Source: Acidisarcina sp963790505 (GTDB lineage: Bacteria; Acidobacteriota; Terriglobia; Terriglobales; Acidobacteriaceae). From it: 64,000 nt of DNA. The stretch covers positions 1,178,001 to 1,242,000 of the forward strand of contig CAWBOT010000004.1 of assembly GCA_963790505.1 (NCBI GenBank). The letters are read 5' to 3'. The translations under genes were made by a program, and so were the position numbers. Position 1 is the stretch's first letter. Every line of letters starts with the position of its first letter. The notes below the pieces were generated by a model that saw nothing but the letters and a program-made list of their open reading frames with translations, did not search any database and had not been told where the DNA came from. Of the stretch, positions 52,778 to 62,058 are shown one piece after another.

Positions 52778-53476
52778 ATGAAAAAGATTCTCTCCGCCGC
52801 CGTGGTTTTATTTGGTCTTGGCACCTCTGCTTTCGCCGCTTCCGATGCTGCGAAGCTTGACGACCGCATCGCTGCGGCGCATACCGTGCTGCACGAACTG
52901 ATGGATACTCCAGACAAAGGCATTCCGCTCGATGTCGCTGCGAAGGCCCGTTGCGTGGCCGTAATACCCAGCGTCAAGAAGGGCGCATTTATCGTAGGCG
53001 CGGAATATGGCCAGGGCGTTGCTACTTGCCGCACCGCGAAGGGTTGGAGTGCGCCGGTCTTCATTCAGTTGACCGGTGGGAGTTTTGGTTTCCAGGCCGG
53101 CGGACAAGCGACCGACCTCGTCTTGGTAGGTGTAAGCAAGAACAGCATGGATCTATTGCTGCACGACAAGATGAAGCTGGGCGGGGATGCTTCGGCGTCA
53201 GCTGGGCCAGTCGGAAGGAACACGCAAGCGTCGACCACCGAATTGGCGAATGCTGGCTTTCTCACCTATTCGCGTAGCCAGGGCCTGTTTGCAGGCGTGG
53301 ACCTCAACGGCGACGTGGTGAACCAGAACAATGCCGATACTACGACCTACTACGGGAAGGACATTCCTTATAAGACGATCCTGAGCGGAGCGGTCCCGAC
53401 TCCGGCCAGTTCGCGGCGTTTTGTTACGACCGTGAACGAGATGTTCAAGATGGGGACACAGCGCGCATCGAAGTAG
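52778..53476 (+). CDS. Secreted SYLF/Ysc84-domain lipid-binding protein
   Basis: A signal peptide (MKKILSAAVVLFGLGTSAFAA) precedes one SYLF domain of about 200 residues: GIPLDVAAKARCVAVIPSVKK, GAFIVGAEYGQGVATCR, WSAPVFIQLTGGSFGFQAGG, DLVLVGVSKNSMDLLL and KLGGDASASAGPVGRNTQAS. The domain binds phosphoinositides in eukaryotes; in bacteria it is periplasmic and of unknown role. 232 residues, followed by a strong terminator. Confidence 0.95.
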   Translation: MKKILSAAVVLFGLGTSAFAASDAAKLDDRIAAAHTVLHELMDTPDKGIPLDVAAKARCVAVIPSVKKGAFIVGAEYGQGVATCRTAKGWSAPVFIQLTGGSFGFQAGGQATDLVLVGVSKNSMDLLLHDKMKLGGDASASAGPVGRNTQASTTELANAGFLTYSRSQGLFAGVDLNGDVVNQNNADTTTYYGKDIPYKTILSGAVPTPASSRRFVTTVNEMFKMGTQRASK

Positions 53477-53514
53477 TCGTAGGACCATCTCGATGTTGAG
53501 TTCGGTCTTGAAGA

Positions 53515-53548
53515 GGTAGCGCCGGCGCCGGTGCTACCCCTTTTTTTT
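53515..53548 (+). terminator. Strong Rho-independent terminator after the SYLF gene
   Basis: GGTAGC.CCGG..CCGG.GCTACC hairpin followed by CC and eight T, 38 bases past the stop. Confidence 0.9.
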
Positions 53549-53609
53549 AGATCTGCAAAGACGACGCCGTCGCGTACAACTCATTCCCGCGGACGCTTCT
53601 CCCACAATG

Positions 53610-54800
53610 TTAGACAAACAGCAGGCACTGCGGGGACTGGAGCGGTGCCGTTGGCCCCGTAGTCTGCAGTTGACCGTCTTTAGAATCGCGACGGAAGACG
53701 GCGATGCCATTCGATTCCTGATTGGCAACAAGGAGCCAGTTCTCTGTGGGATCGAGGGCGATGTGACGGGGAACCTTGCCTCCGCAGGAGCTTTCACGCG
53801 GAAAGGAAAGCTTGCCGTTTGATTGATCGATAGCGAAACCGACCAGGAAATTATCGCCGCGGTTGGAGGCGTAAGCGTACTGGCCCTTTTTGTCGAAGAT
53901 GATCTCAGCGGCTGTGCTGGTTCCCTGGAAATCCTTATGACCCATATCGGTCTTTTGAACCAGCGTCAGTGCGCCGGTTTGCGGGTGCCAACTCAGTAGA
54001 TCGATTGACGAGGTGAGTTCGTTGACGCAATAGGCCCATTGACCGCTGGGATGAAAACGCAGAACGCGGGGACCGTCTCCGGGAGGAGCCTTCCACTCCT
54101 TCGGAGAATTCGGGGTCAGCTTGGCGGTCTTCGCATCGAGCTTATAGATGTGGATGCAATCGAGGCCGAGGTCATTGATATAGGCAAAGCGATTGTCGGG
54201 CGACGTGCAGGCGTGGTGCGCGTGAGAGGCTTGCTGACGATCTTTGTCCTGGCCCGGGCCAACGCCGGTCGATTGGTAATGAAATTCGGAGACGGCATTG
54301 CTGAGGTGTCCATTCCAATCGATCTGGAAGGAGGCGGCGCTGCCGCCGGTATAGTTCGCGACCAGCAGGACGCGGCCAGTCTTATCGGTGCTGAGATGGC
54401 AGGGGCCGGCCCCTCCTGATGCGACGGTGTTAATCAGCTTGAGCTTTCCGGCAGTCTTGTCGATGGTGTAGCTGCTGACGGCACCGGTCTTTTGTGTGGA
54501 TGGGTGTCCCGAAGGGGCGCCCTGATAGTTGTCGATTTCGTTGACGGCGAAGAGGAACTGACCGTCGGGAGACAGGGCGAGAAACGAGGGCGATGGCGCT
54601 TCGGCAGCAAGCCCGAGCGATTTCAGTTCGCCCGACGTCGAATCGAATTGGTAGGCGTAAATGCCTTTACTGCCGGTATTGGTGCCGGTGCCGACAAAGA
54701 GCAATTCTGTTCCTCCTGTTTTCGTGGACTGTGCCAGAAGCTGCTTCGCCGCGAGAGGCGAAATCGCCAAGCCTGCCAGAAATCTCCGCCGTGTCGTCAT
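53610..54800 (-). CDS. Tat-exported lactonase (6-phosphogluconolactonase-like, YkgB/Pgl2 type)
   Basis: A Tat signal (TTRRRFLAG) leads to a seven-bladed propeller of the lactonase family: ELLFVGTGTNTGSKGIYAYQ, SPSFLALSPDGQFLFAVNE, GPCHLSTDKTGRVLLVANY with the family His, HAHHACTSPDNRFAYINDLG, GPRVLRFHPSGQWAYCVNEL, NWLLVANQESNGIAVFR. 396 residues. Cytoplasmic relatives (Pgl) hydrolyse 6-phosphogluconolactone; an exported one more likely acts on a free sugar lactone. That fits the PQQ-type sugar dehydrogenase at the left edge of the window, although the genes are far apart. Confidence 0.93.
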   Translation of the reverse strand: MTTRRRFLAGLAISPLAAKQLLAQSTKTGGTELLFVGTGTNTGSKGIYAYQFDSTSGELKSLGLAAEAPSPSFLALSPDGQFLFAVNEIDNYQGAPSGHPSTQKTGAVSSYTIDKTAGKLKLINTVASGGAGPCHLSTDKTGRVLLVANYTGGSAASFQIDWNGHLSNAVSEFHYQSTGVGPGQDKDRQQASHAHHACTSPDNRFAYINDLGLDCIHIYKLDAKTAKLTPNSPKEWKAPPGDGPRVLRFHPSGQWAYCVNELTSSIDLLSWHPQTGALTLVQKTDMGHKDFQGTSTAAEIIFDKKGQYAYASNRGDNFLVGFAIDQSNGKLSFPRESSCGGKVPRHIALDPTENWLLVANQESNGIAVFRRDSKDGQLQTTGPTAPLQSPQCLLFV

Positions 54801-54916
54801 GCTTTCCCTCTTGAATGTCTTGCAACCCGACCATCATAGCTGGTTTGCTGCAGGCGGCGGTGGTTCGAGGCCGGTCTCGACCGACCCGATTGCACGAGTG
54901 CAATACACTGCGAAGA

Positions 54917-55456
54917 GTGGCGCACATCAACAGCTTCGTCCGCATTCCCCTTCTGGCGCTTCGCCAGCGCCTGCGACCGCTGCCGAGGATCGGCGTGCTC
55001 GACGAGGACCGCGTCGAGATGCGGGTGTGGCCCAACGACATCGACTTCAACTTCCACCTGAACAACTCCCGCTATCTAACCTGCATGGACTACGGGCGCA
55101 TTCACCTGCTGGCGTCGTCGGGAATCCTCGGCAACGTCGTTCGCCGTCGCTGGACTCCGCTGGTCGGCTCGATCGACATCGTGTATCGCCGCTCGCTGCC
55201 GCTCTGGACGTCGTTCACCATGACCACCCGCAATCTGTGTTGGGACGAGCGCTGGTTCTATATGGAGCAGACGATTCGCTTTCGGGAGGGGCTTGCCTCA
55301 ACTGCGTGGGTCAAGGCGCTGTTTCAGGAGCGCGGGAAGAACATTGCGCCGCAATTCGTCGCCGGGCTGGTTCAGCCCGGAGTGACCTCTCCGACGGTGT
55401 CGGAGTCGATGGAGAAGTGGAATGAGTTGACGAGGGAAAAATTGCGGGAGGGTTGA
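54917..55456 (+). CDS. Acyl-CoA thioesterase-family (hot-dog, THEM6-like) protein
   Basis: The hot-dog domain starts at RVEMRVWPNDIDFNFHLNNSRYLTCMDYGRIHLL, whose Asp-x-Asp-x-Asn-x-His-Leu-Asn pattern is the family signature, and continues with VDIVYRRSLPLW and TIRFREGLASTAWVKALF. I chose the GTG at 54917 (179 residues); an open frame to 54815 has an ATG but without similarity. The GTG start and its ribosome site are not strong. Substrate and role unknown. Confidence 0.85.
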   Translation: MAHINSFVRIPLLALRQRLRPLPRIGVLDEDRVEMRVWPNDIDFNFHLNNSRYLTCMDYGRIHLLASSGILGNVVRRRWTPLVGSIDIVYRRSLPLWTSFTMTTRNLCWDERWFYMEQTIRFREGLASTAWVKALFQERGKNIAPQFVAGLVQPGVTSPTVSESMEKWNELTREKLREG

Positions 55457-55467
55457 GCACGGCCTGG

Positions 55468-55887
55468 TCAGGCAGCAGTCAGAATGCGGAGGGCCTCAGT
55501 TGCAGAGACTATGCGGATGCCTGCGTATTCTGCGACGGCAAGCAAAGCATGGTCGCCGGTGACGATGAAGTCAGCCTTTGCTGCGAGGGCTGTGCCGATA
55601 ACAACATCGTCGTCGGCGTCGGAGACGATGCGGGGTGTTGGGACGGGATGCACTGAAATTGCTTCTCGAAGATATGACCCAACGAACTGCTCTATCGACA
55701 GAAGCGAATTCGCTACTCTTTTCGCAAACTTACGCCGAGAGAGGACATTATCCAGTTCGGCGAGGACGGGAGCGCTCGTACAGAAGACAATATCCTTGCC
55801 AGGCCCAAGGTCGAGTAGTTGTCGGGGCTTGCCTTCCCACAAGAAGCCGGAGACGAGGACGTTGGTATCCAACACCAGTCGCATCAA
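55468..55887 (-). CDS. PIN-domain toxin (VapC-like ribonuclease)
   Basis: 139 residues of a PIN domain: LDTNVLVSGFLW with the first acidic residue, LAELDNVLSRR with the second, and ISDADDDVVIG / FIVTGDHALLAV with the last acidic residues. These form the magnesium site of an RNA-cutting toxin. It overlaps the upstream antitoxin by four bases (ATGA), the standard co-translation of toxin-antitoxin pairs. Converges with the thioesterase gene. Confidence 0.92.
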   Translation of the reverse strand: MMRLVLDTNVLVSGFLWEGKPRQLLDLGPGKDIVFCTSAPVLAELDNVLSRRKFAKRVANSLLSIEQFVGSYLREAISVHPVPTPRIVSDADDDVVIGTALAAKADFIVTGDHALLAVAEYAGIRIVSATEALRILTAA

Positions 55888-56129
55888 GCGGACTTAAGAG
55901 CGCGCCTCTCGGCGCGCATAACGGCGATTTCCTCGGCAATCTCTTCCGGAGACATATAAGGCGTGTCGTCCTCCGCGTTTCCTCGATCAACAGCCTCGAA
56001 GACCTGCTTGAGAGTCGGCGTGTCAAGTCTCTGGCGCAGCAGCTTCTCCAAAGCCTCGGGCGACAACAGTCCGGCCTCTTCGGCTTGCTTGACCAATTCG
56101 TCTGGCAGCGTGATCTGGATGGTAGTCAT
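55884..56129 (-). CDS. Antitoxin of a PIN toxin pair (ribbon-helix-helix-like)
   Basis: 81 residues from 56129, the start that begins TTIQITLPDELVKQAEEAGLL, a ribbon-helix-helix-type DNA-binding segment; 56147 would add six residues. The C-terminal half (FEAVDRGNAEDDTPYMSPEEIAEEIA) is acidic and should wrap the toxin. Overlaps the toxin by four bases. Probably autoregulates the pair. Confidence 0.85.
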   Translation of the reverse strand: MTTIQITLPDELVKQAEEAGLLSPEALEKLLRQRLDTPTLKQVFEAVDRGNAEDDTPYMSPEEIAEEIAVMRAERRALKSA

Positions 56130-56340
56130 GGCGCCCTCCTCATTCATCTTAACGGTTTTTCTGGCCGCCTAATGAAGCAACGGCGCTTCCTGCGGCTTCT
56201 CGCACAGCTGAATTTCGCGCTCTCGCAATGGCTACGCTGGTCTAGTCCGGTCACCCCTGGCCAGCTGAAGTCTTCACCTATACTGGAGAGGAAATCTGGA
56301 TCAGGTCTGCCGGGTGGGCGGCCTGCACACTGAGGAGTTC

Positions 56341-56916
56341 ATGGCCGCACTGATCGACGCAATTAACATCAAGCGCAAGATGCTGTTTGAGCTTGAGAAC
56401 ACGCCGTTCTATTGCCTGGAATCAGAGATCAGCACACCGACTGCGCGCGGAGGTCAGACGCTGGTCCGTTTGAAGATGCGCAATCTCCTCACCAGCGCAG
56501 TCTTTGAGAAGAGCTTCAAGGCGAACGATAAATTCAAAGAGCCCGACCTGCAGCTTGTTCCAGCTTCTTACCTCTATAGCGACGGGGACGGTTCTCACTT
56601 TCTCGACCAGGAAAGCTACGAGACGCTCACGCTCGGCGAAGAGATGCTCGGGAATGCGTTGGACTTTCTGATCGAGGGCAGTCTGATCCAATTGCACATG
56701 TACAACGGCAATCCCATTGGGCTGCAGCTGCCAATGTTCGTTGAGCTGAACGTAGCTGAAACCGAACCGGGAGTGCGCGGCGATACCTCAAGCGGCAGCG
56801 TCACCAAGCCGGCAAGGCTCGAAACCGGCCTCGAGATTCGCGTTCCTCTTTACATTAAAGAGGGAGAAAAGGTGAAGGTCGCGACGGAGACGGCTGATTT
56901 CGCAGGCCGGGCATAG
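56341..56916 (+). CDS. Elongation factor P family protein with arginine-tipped (YeiP/EfpL-like) loop
   Basis: 191 residues in three beta domains (about 1-65, 66-130, 131-191). The family features are present: the KOW-like N-domain, LYSDGDGSHFLDQESYETL, and the ending IRVPLYIKEGEKVKVATET. The functional loop that enters the ribosomal peptidyl-transferase centre reads PTARGGQ (Arg36) instead of PGKG with the modifiable Lys34, matching the PTARG loop of E. coli YeiP/EfpL. So it is either an EfpL-type paralogue that rescues polyproline and other stalls without the usual lysine modification, or an arginine-modified EF-P. The ATG at 56341 follows GAGGAG. Confidence 0.85.
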   Translation: MAALIDAINIKRKMLFELENTPFYCLESEISTPTARGGQTLVRLKMRNLLTSAVFEKSFKANDKFKEPDLQLVPASYLYSDGDGSHFLDQESYETLTLGEEMLGNALDFLIEGSLIQLHMYNGNPIGLQLPMFVELNVAETEPGVRGDTSSGSVTKPARLETGLEIRVPLYIKEGEKVKVATETADFAGRA

Positions 56917-56940
56917 GTGTATCGGAATACAGCATCCGCT

Positions 56941-58002
56941 CTAATCGCGTAGAGCTGCTTCCTCCGGCTTCTCGCGGAGCTCGATCTCGCGTTCGCGCAG
57001 ATCGTGTACCTGTTCCCCGATGGCGTACTTGAGCGCTTCGACGCCGAGGCCGCTCACGGCAGAGATCGAGTAGAACGCCATCTTCTTTCGCTTGGCCATC
57101 GTCTGCAACTTCTTCAGCTTCGCAGGATCGGCAACGTCCGCCTTCGAAGCGACCACGATCATCGGCTTCTCGTCCAACCTGTGGCCGAAGCTCTTCAGCT
57201 CCCCCATAATGACCTTGAAATCGGCAACCGGGTCGGGGCGGCCGCTGCCATCGGAGACGTCAACCAGGTGGACGAGCACCCGGGTGCGCTCGATGTGGCG
57301 GAGAAACTGGACTCCGAGACCGGCGCCGAGGTGGGCGCCCTCGATCAGCCCGGGGATGTCGGCGACCACGTAGCTTTCATCATTCGGAGGCTCGCCAACC
57401 GAGACGACACCGAGGTTTGGCTCCAAAGTGGTGAAGGGATAGTCGGCTATTTTGGGCTTGGCGGCAGAAATTCTAGAAATTAGCGTCGACTTTCCCACAT
57501 TGGGAAAACCGACTAATCCGACGTCGGCGAGCAGCTTCAGCTCCAGGCGATAGACACGCTCTTCGCCGGCGCGGCCGGGTTCGTGTTCGCGCGGCGCCTG
57601 GTGAGTCGAGGTGGCAAAATGCTGGTTTCCTCGACCGCCTCTTCCCCCCTTGGCAGCGATGATTCGCTCGTCCGGCTGGCGAAAATCATGCACTAATTCG
57701 CCGGTCTCATCATCGTAGAGTGCGGTGCCTACCGGCACCTTCAAAATGATGTCCTCACCCTCGCGGCCACTGCAGTTGGAGCCCTCGCCGTGCTTTCCGC
57801 GCTCGGCTTTATGCTCCGGGTTATAGCGGAAATGAATGAGCGTATTGTGGCGCTGGCTCGACTCCATAATGACGTCCCCGCCGCGGCCGCCATCCCCGCC
57901 CGAGGGCCCTCCGCGGGGCACGAATTTTTCGCGGCGAAAGGCCACGCAGCCGTTGCCGCCATTGCCGGCTTTTACCTTGATCTTTGCTTCATCGACGAAC
58001 AT
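56941..58002 (-). CDS. obg: GTPase Obg (CgtA)
   Basis: Ribosome-assembly and stress GTPase. From the ATG at 58002 (after GAGGAAG) it has 353 residues: glycine-rich Obg fold (GNGGNGCVAFRREKFVPRGG, GGDGGRGGDVI) in the first 160, then the G domain with GFPNVGKSTLI (P-loop), VADIPGLIEGA, and VASKAD. A short C-terminal tail replaces the OCT domain. Upstream frame to 58059 is not coding. Stands alone, divergent from the TonB-type receptor. Confidence 0.97.
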   Translation of the reverse strand: MFVDEAKIKVKAGNGGNGCVAFRREKFVPRGGPSGGDGGRGGDVIMESSQRHNTLIHFRYNPEHKAERGKHGEGSNCSGREGEDIILKVPVGTALYDDETGELVHDFRQPDERIIAAKGGRGGRGNQHFATSTHQAPREHEPGRAGEERVYRLELKLLADVGLVGFPNVGKSTLISRISAAKPKIADYPFTTLEPNLGVVSVGEPPNDESYVVADIPGLIEGAHLGAGLGVQFLRHIERTRVLVHLVDVSDGSGRPDPVADFKVIMGELKSFGHRLDEKPMIVVASKADVADPAKLKKLQTMAKRKKMAFYSISAVSGLGVEALKYAIGEQVHDLREREIELREKPEEAALRD

Positions 58003-58279
58003 TGCTTCCTCATTGCTCAATGCGACCCGACGTCGTAATTCGGCGTCTTTAGGCGGCACTGTCCCACATTTTCAATTTTCGGGTCAGTCTTTCGACTTTT
58101 CTGTCTTTCCTTAGTGTAGCCAACGGAGTATGCTTCCCCCAATTTCCCAAACGTTCCTGATATTGGCCTCGCGGCAGATTTGGCCGCCGGGTATCGGCGA
58201 TCGCTCCCCAGGCGTGGCTCGCTTGCGCCTGAGGAGCGCTTGTCTCGAGCTCAACCTTGTTGCAAGGGAGAAGGTTCCT

Positions 58280-61200
58280 ATGGCGCGCCGATCGACACTC
58301 GCATGGGGATGGCGCCACGGCGTGGCTGCGGCCGCATTTCTTCTGGGGCTATGTGCTGCTCACGGCCAGTCGACAACGACGGGCGCCCTCGAAGGAACGG
58401 TGACCGACGTTCAGGGGCGAGCGATCGCCGGTGCCAGAGTCGTCGCGCACAGCGCAGCCACCGGGAAGGAACGAAGCGCGACCAGCGACGCGACGGGGAG
58501 CTTTCATCTGGACGGCCTGAGTCCTGACACCTACTCCGTCGAGGCGACCGCATTGAATTTCGCTGCTTGGCGCGCCGCCTCCGTTGTCATCCAGGTGGGA
58601 AGCATGACTACGATCCAACCTCACCTCAGCGTGGGAGGACGCAGCGAAACGGTCCAGGTTCGGTCCGAGACGCCGGGTCTGGAGACCAGCTCGGCGGCGA
58701 TCACTACAAATTTGACCAACACAACGCTCGAAAACCTGCCCAGCAACGGCCGGCGGTGGTCGAACTTCGCCTTGCAGACGGCGGGCGTAACTCCGGATTT
58801 AAGCGGCACCGGCCTGCTGAGCTTCCGCGGTATCAGCGTGCTGCTCAACAACAACACGATCGACGGCGTCGACAACAACCAGGCGTTCTTTTCAGAAGAG
58901 CGCGGCCGCACCCGCATCGGATATTCGACCACGCAGGCGGCAGTGCAGGAATTCCAGGTGAATACGTCGAACTATGCCGCCGAATATGGCCGCGCCGCCG
59001 GCGGCGTGGTCAATACCGTGACCCGTTCTGGCGGGAACCAGTTTCACGGTCAGGCTTTCTTCTACGACCGGGACAACGCGTGGGGAGCAACCAATCCATT
59101 CACAACGCTCACGCAGCGTCTGCCCGACGGGACGTATTCGACAACGCCTTTTCACCCGATCGACTGGCGCAAGCAGTGGGGCGCCGGGGTCGGAGGGCCG
59201 GTGCGCCGCGACAAGCTCTTCTGGTTCTTCGCTTACGACCAGTACCGGCGCAACTTCCCCGGCGTCGCGCGCACGGCCGATGCTTTGAAGGGCACGACGC
59301 CCGAGCTCTTTGCCACTCCATCAGCCCAGCAGATCGCGACCCTGGCTGCCCGCACCCAGACGAGTGCGGCAGAGGCGCGCGCCCATTACAACGCTGTGCT
59401 CGCCGGGCTGGACTCGCTGCTCGGACCAGTGCCGCGCACCGCCGACCAGTACATTCTTTTTCCCAAGATCGACTGGGACCTGAATGAGCGCAATCACCTG
59501 ATTTTTCAGTACAACCACATGCGCTGGAACTCGCCGGCCGGCGTGCAGACCGCGGCTTCCAGCACCTACGGTATCGCCAGCTTCGGCAACGATTATGTTG
59601 CGGAAGACTGGGGCATCGTTCGGTGGAACTACTTTCTCACCGCGAACCTGCTGAACGAGGCGCGCTACCAGCTGGGCCGCGACTTCGAATCGGAGTTCGC
59701 CCAGACGCCAACCCCCTTTGAGCAGCCCCTCGCCCTGAATCCCTACGGCCTCGCGCCGCAGATATCGCTCGCCAGCACCAGTTATGGGCTCACCTTTGGC
59801 AAGCCATCGTTCCTCAATCGGGCCGCCTATCCGGATGAGCTTCGTTCGCAGTTTGTCGACACGGTGAGCTGGGTGCACGGAAAACACTCATGGAAGGCCG
59901 GCTACGACTTCAGCCACGTCGTCGATAACACCAACAATCTCTATAACGGGACCGGGACCTACACCTATACCAATGTGCTCAATTTTGCGTCGGATTACTA
60001 TTCTCCAAGCCATTGCGACACGGGATCGACGGGAGTTGGATTATTGCCCTGTTATGAGTATGAGACTCAGGCAGTCGGTCCGTCGATCTTCCGCTTCACG
60101 ACGAACGACTATGCCGCATACCTGCAAGACGAGTGGAAGCTGACTCATACCCTCACCCTCTCGCTTGGTTTGCGCGAGGAGTATCAGCAGCTACCTAATC
60201 CCAACCCGGCGCTGGCGAACGCTGCAATTCCCGAGACCAGCACGCTGCCTCATAATCGCTGGAACCTGGCCCCTCGCTTAGGCTTCGCGTGGGACGTCTT
60301 TGGCAGGGGCAGCACCATTCTGCGCGCCGGCTATGGGATCTATTACGGCCGAATCATCAACTCCACCGCCTTTGCCGCGCTCACCGAGACGGGTGCGCCG
60401 GCCTCGCAGCGAAGCTATTACTTCAAGCCGGAAGACAAGGGGGCGCCACCATTCCCCCACGTTTTCACGACCGAACCGCCATTCTCAAACCAGCCGAACG
60501 TCGTGTATTTCGACCCTCATGCGAGAAATCCTGCGGTACAGGAAATGGAATTTTCGCTCGGACAGCAAATCGGTGCGAGGACTGAAATCTCAGCCGCCTT
60601 TCTGGGCAGCCTCGGCCGCAGACTGCCGAACTTCATCGATCAGAACATCGATCTGACGTCGGTCGGAACGATCACGTATGCCGTGGACGATTCGACCGGC
60701 GCGGGCCCCCTCAAGGGCAAGACATACACGACCTCTTTCTTCACCTCGCGTCTCAATCCAAACTACAGCCAGCTCACCGACATCTTCACCGAGACCAACT
60801 CCCATTATGAGGCGGGAATGTTCAGGCTAAGCCGTTCGGTGAGCGGGTCGGGGGATATCCACGCCTCCTACACCTACTCGCACGCCGCCGACTACAACCA
60901 GAACTCGACGACCTTTGCCGATAACAACGATGTTCTCGACCCTGCCGATTTCGCTCTGGAGTACGGCGCTTCGAACTTCGATATTCGTCAGCGAGTGACC
61001 GGCAGCGCGATCCTGCGAACGCCCTGGAAGGTCAAGGGATGGTCCGGCGAATTGCTGAACGGCTACTCGCTGGCGCCGCTCATCGAGTGGCGCACCGGCT
61101 TGCCTTATTCGCTACGAACAACCGGGGCTGTTCCTTCGATCAAGTACGTCGACACCGTCAACCGCATCGAGACGCTGAGCGGTCTCGGGGCGAGCATTAA

Positions 61201-61528
61201 CGGCTCCGGCGGAGACAACCGCATTGCGCAGATCGGGCGTAATACCTTCCGCTATCCCGCCGTCTGCAACCTCGACCTCCGCGCCGCCAAGCAGTTCAAG
61301 CTCGGTGAGCGCGGCAACCTTGAGCTGATCGGCGAAGCCTTTAACTTGCTCAACCACCAGAACGTCACCAGCATCGACAGCACCGGCTACCTGATCGATG
61401 GGGCAACTTCGCCGGCCTCGATGCCAAGACTGACATATCAGACGAAGTTCGGCGCCATCAATAACAGCAATAGCACCACCCTCTACCGCGAGCGGCAGAT
61501 TCAGCTGGCCATCCGCCTGACATTTTAA
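58280..61528 (+). CDS. Oar-like TonB-dependent receptor with carboxypeptidase-regulatory domain
   Basis: Outer-membrane beta barrel of 1,082 residues from 58280, where GGGAGAAGG precedes the ATG. A signal peptide is followed by a carboxypeptidase-regulatory domain (about 35-115: GALEGTVTDVQGRAIAGARV, SFHLDGLSPDTYSVEA), a plug (EYGRAAGGVVNTVTRSGGNQFHG) and a long barrel with repeated aromatic turns (LSLGLREEYQQLPNP, LELIGEAFNLLNHQNV). The end is a beta strand with a terminal Phe (LAIRLTF), the BAM recognition signal. This is the Oar/CarboxypepD type that makes up large families in Acidobacteria, probably for polysaccharide or siderophore uptake; the ligand is unknown. Confidence 0.95.
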   Translation: MARRSTLAWGWRHGVAAAAFLLGLCAAHGQSTTTGALEGTVTDVQGRAIAGARVVAHSAATGKERSATSDATGSFHLDGLSPDTYSVEATALNFAAWRAASVVIQVGSMTTIQPHLSVGGRSETVQVRSETPGLETSSAAITTNLTNTTLENLPSNGRRWSNFALQTAGVTPDLSGTGLLSFRGISVLLNNNTIDGVDNNQAFFSEERGRTRIGYSTTQAAVQEFQVNTSNYAAEYGRAAGGVVNTVTRSGGNQFHGQAFFYDRDNAWGATNPFTTLTQRLPDGTYSTTPFHPIDWRKQWGAGVGGPVRRDKLFWFFAYDQYRRNFPGVARTADALKGTTPELFATPSAQQIATLAARTQTSAAEARAHYNAVLAGLDSLLGPVPRTADQYILFPKIDWDLNERNHLIFQYNHMRWNSPAGVQTAASSTYGIASFGNDYVAEDWGIVRWNYFLTANLLNEARYQLGRDFESEFAQTPTPFEQPLALNPYGLAPQISLASTSYGLTFGKPSFLNRAAYPDELRSQFVDTVSWVHGKHSWKAGYDFSHVVDNTNNLYNGTGTYTYTNVLNFASDYYSPSHCDTGSTGVGLLPCYEYETQAVGPSIFRFTTNDYAAYLQDEWKLTHTLTLSLGLREEYQQLPNPNPALANAAIPETSTLPHNRWNLAPRLGFAWDVFGRGSTILRAGYGIYYGRIINSTAFAALTETGAPASQRSYYFKPEDKGAPPFPHVFTTEPPFSNQPNVVYFDPHARNPAVQEMEFSLGQQIGARTEISAAFLGSLGRRLPNFIDQNIDLTSVGTITYAVDDSTGAGPLKGKTYTTSFFTSRLNPNYSQLTDIFTETNSHYEAGMFRLSRSVSGSGDIHASYTYSHAADYNQNSTTFADNNDVLDPADFALEYGASNFDIRQRVTGSAILRTPWKVKGWSGELLNGYSLAPLIEWRTGLPYSLRTTGAVPSIKYVDTVNRIETLSGLGASINGSGGDNRIAQIGRNTFRYPAVCNLDLRAAKQFKLGERGNLELIGEAFNLLNHQNVTSIDSTGYLIDGATSPASMPRLTYQTKFGAINNSNSTTLYRERQIQLAIRLTF

Positions 61529-61553
61529 GAATCTGTGCCTGGCAGCTTGGAAT

Positions 61554-61940
61554 TTAGTGCCCGGGCGGCGGCGTGTTCTGCTTCTCTTCTTTCTTGCCAT
61601 TCTTGTCTTGAGGTTTACGGGTCTTCCAGAAGGCCTTCTGCGCTGCGGTGTCCTGGTCCCACTGCGCAATGTAGGGTGCAGCCTGCGCGTGGGTCATCGC
61701 CCGCACCGACGTTACCTCGATCGTCTTCACCTGATGCCAGGGATAGAGAAAGTTCTCTTTGAGCAGGAAACTGGTCTTCGACCAGTCTTCGATGAACTTG
61801 TTCACTTCGGCGCGAACATCCTCTTCGTGCTTGAATGGCAGAAGTTCAACCGTCTCGCCACCGAGCAGGTACGCCCTCACCTCCGCGATCAGGATCACAT
61901 CTTCCTGGTGCTCACCATTCTTTTTTGTGTCTTCCGCCAT
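61554..61940 (-). CDS. Small conserved-looking hypothetical protein (128 aa)
   Basis: Begins MAEDTKKNGEHQEDVILIAEVRAYLLGGETVELLPFKHEEDVRAEV; the middle has LLKENFLYPWHQVKTIEVTSVRAMT, and the end is charged and Pro-rich (KNGKKEEKQNTPPPGH). No membrane segment or cysteine. I do not recognise a family; it looks like a soluble protein with a small beta core. It converges with the receptor gene. Confidence 0.7.
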   Translation of the reverse strand: MAEDTKKNGEHQEDVILIAEVRAYLLGGETVELLPFKHEEDVRAEVNKFIEDWSKTSFLLKENFLYPWHQVKTIEVTSVRAMTHAQAAPYIAQWDQDTAAQKAFWKTRKPQDKNGKKEEKQNTPPPGH

Positions 61941-62058
61941 TGCTTGAGCTCTCCGTTTCTATCTTTCGTTCTCATAGGATGTCGCGCGCGCCCAATTGGT
62001 CATCTGCCCTCTCAAAGCCCAGGATTCAGCAGGCGGGGTACTCTGAAGGGGGAGCATC

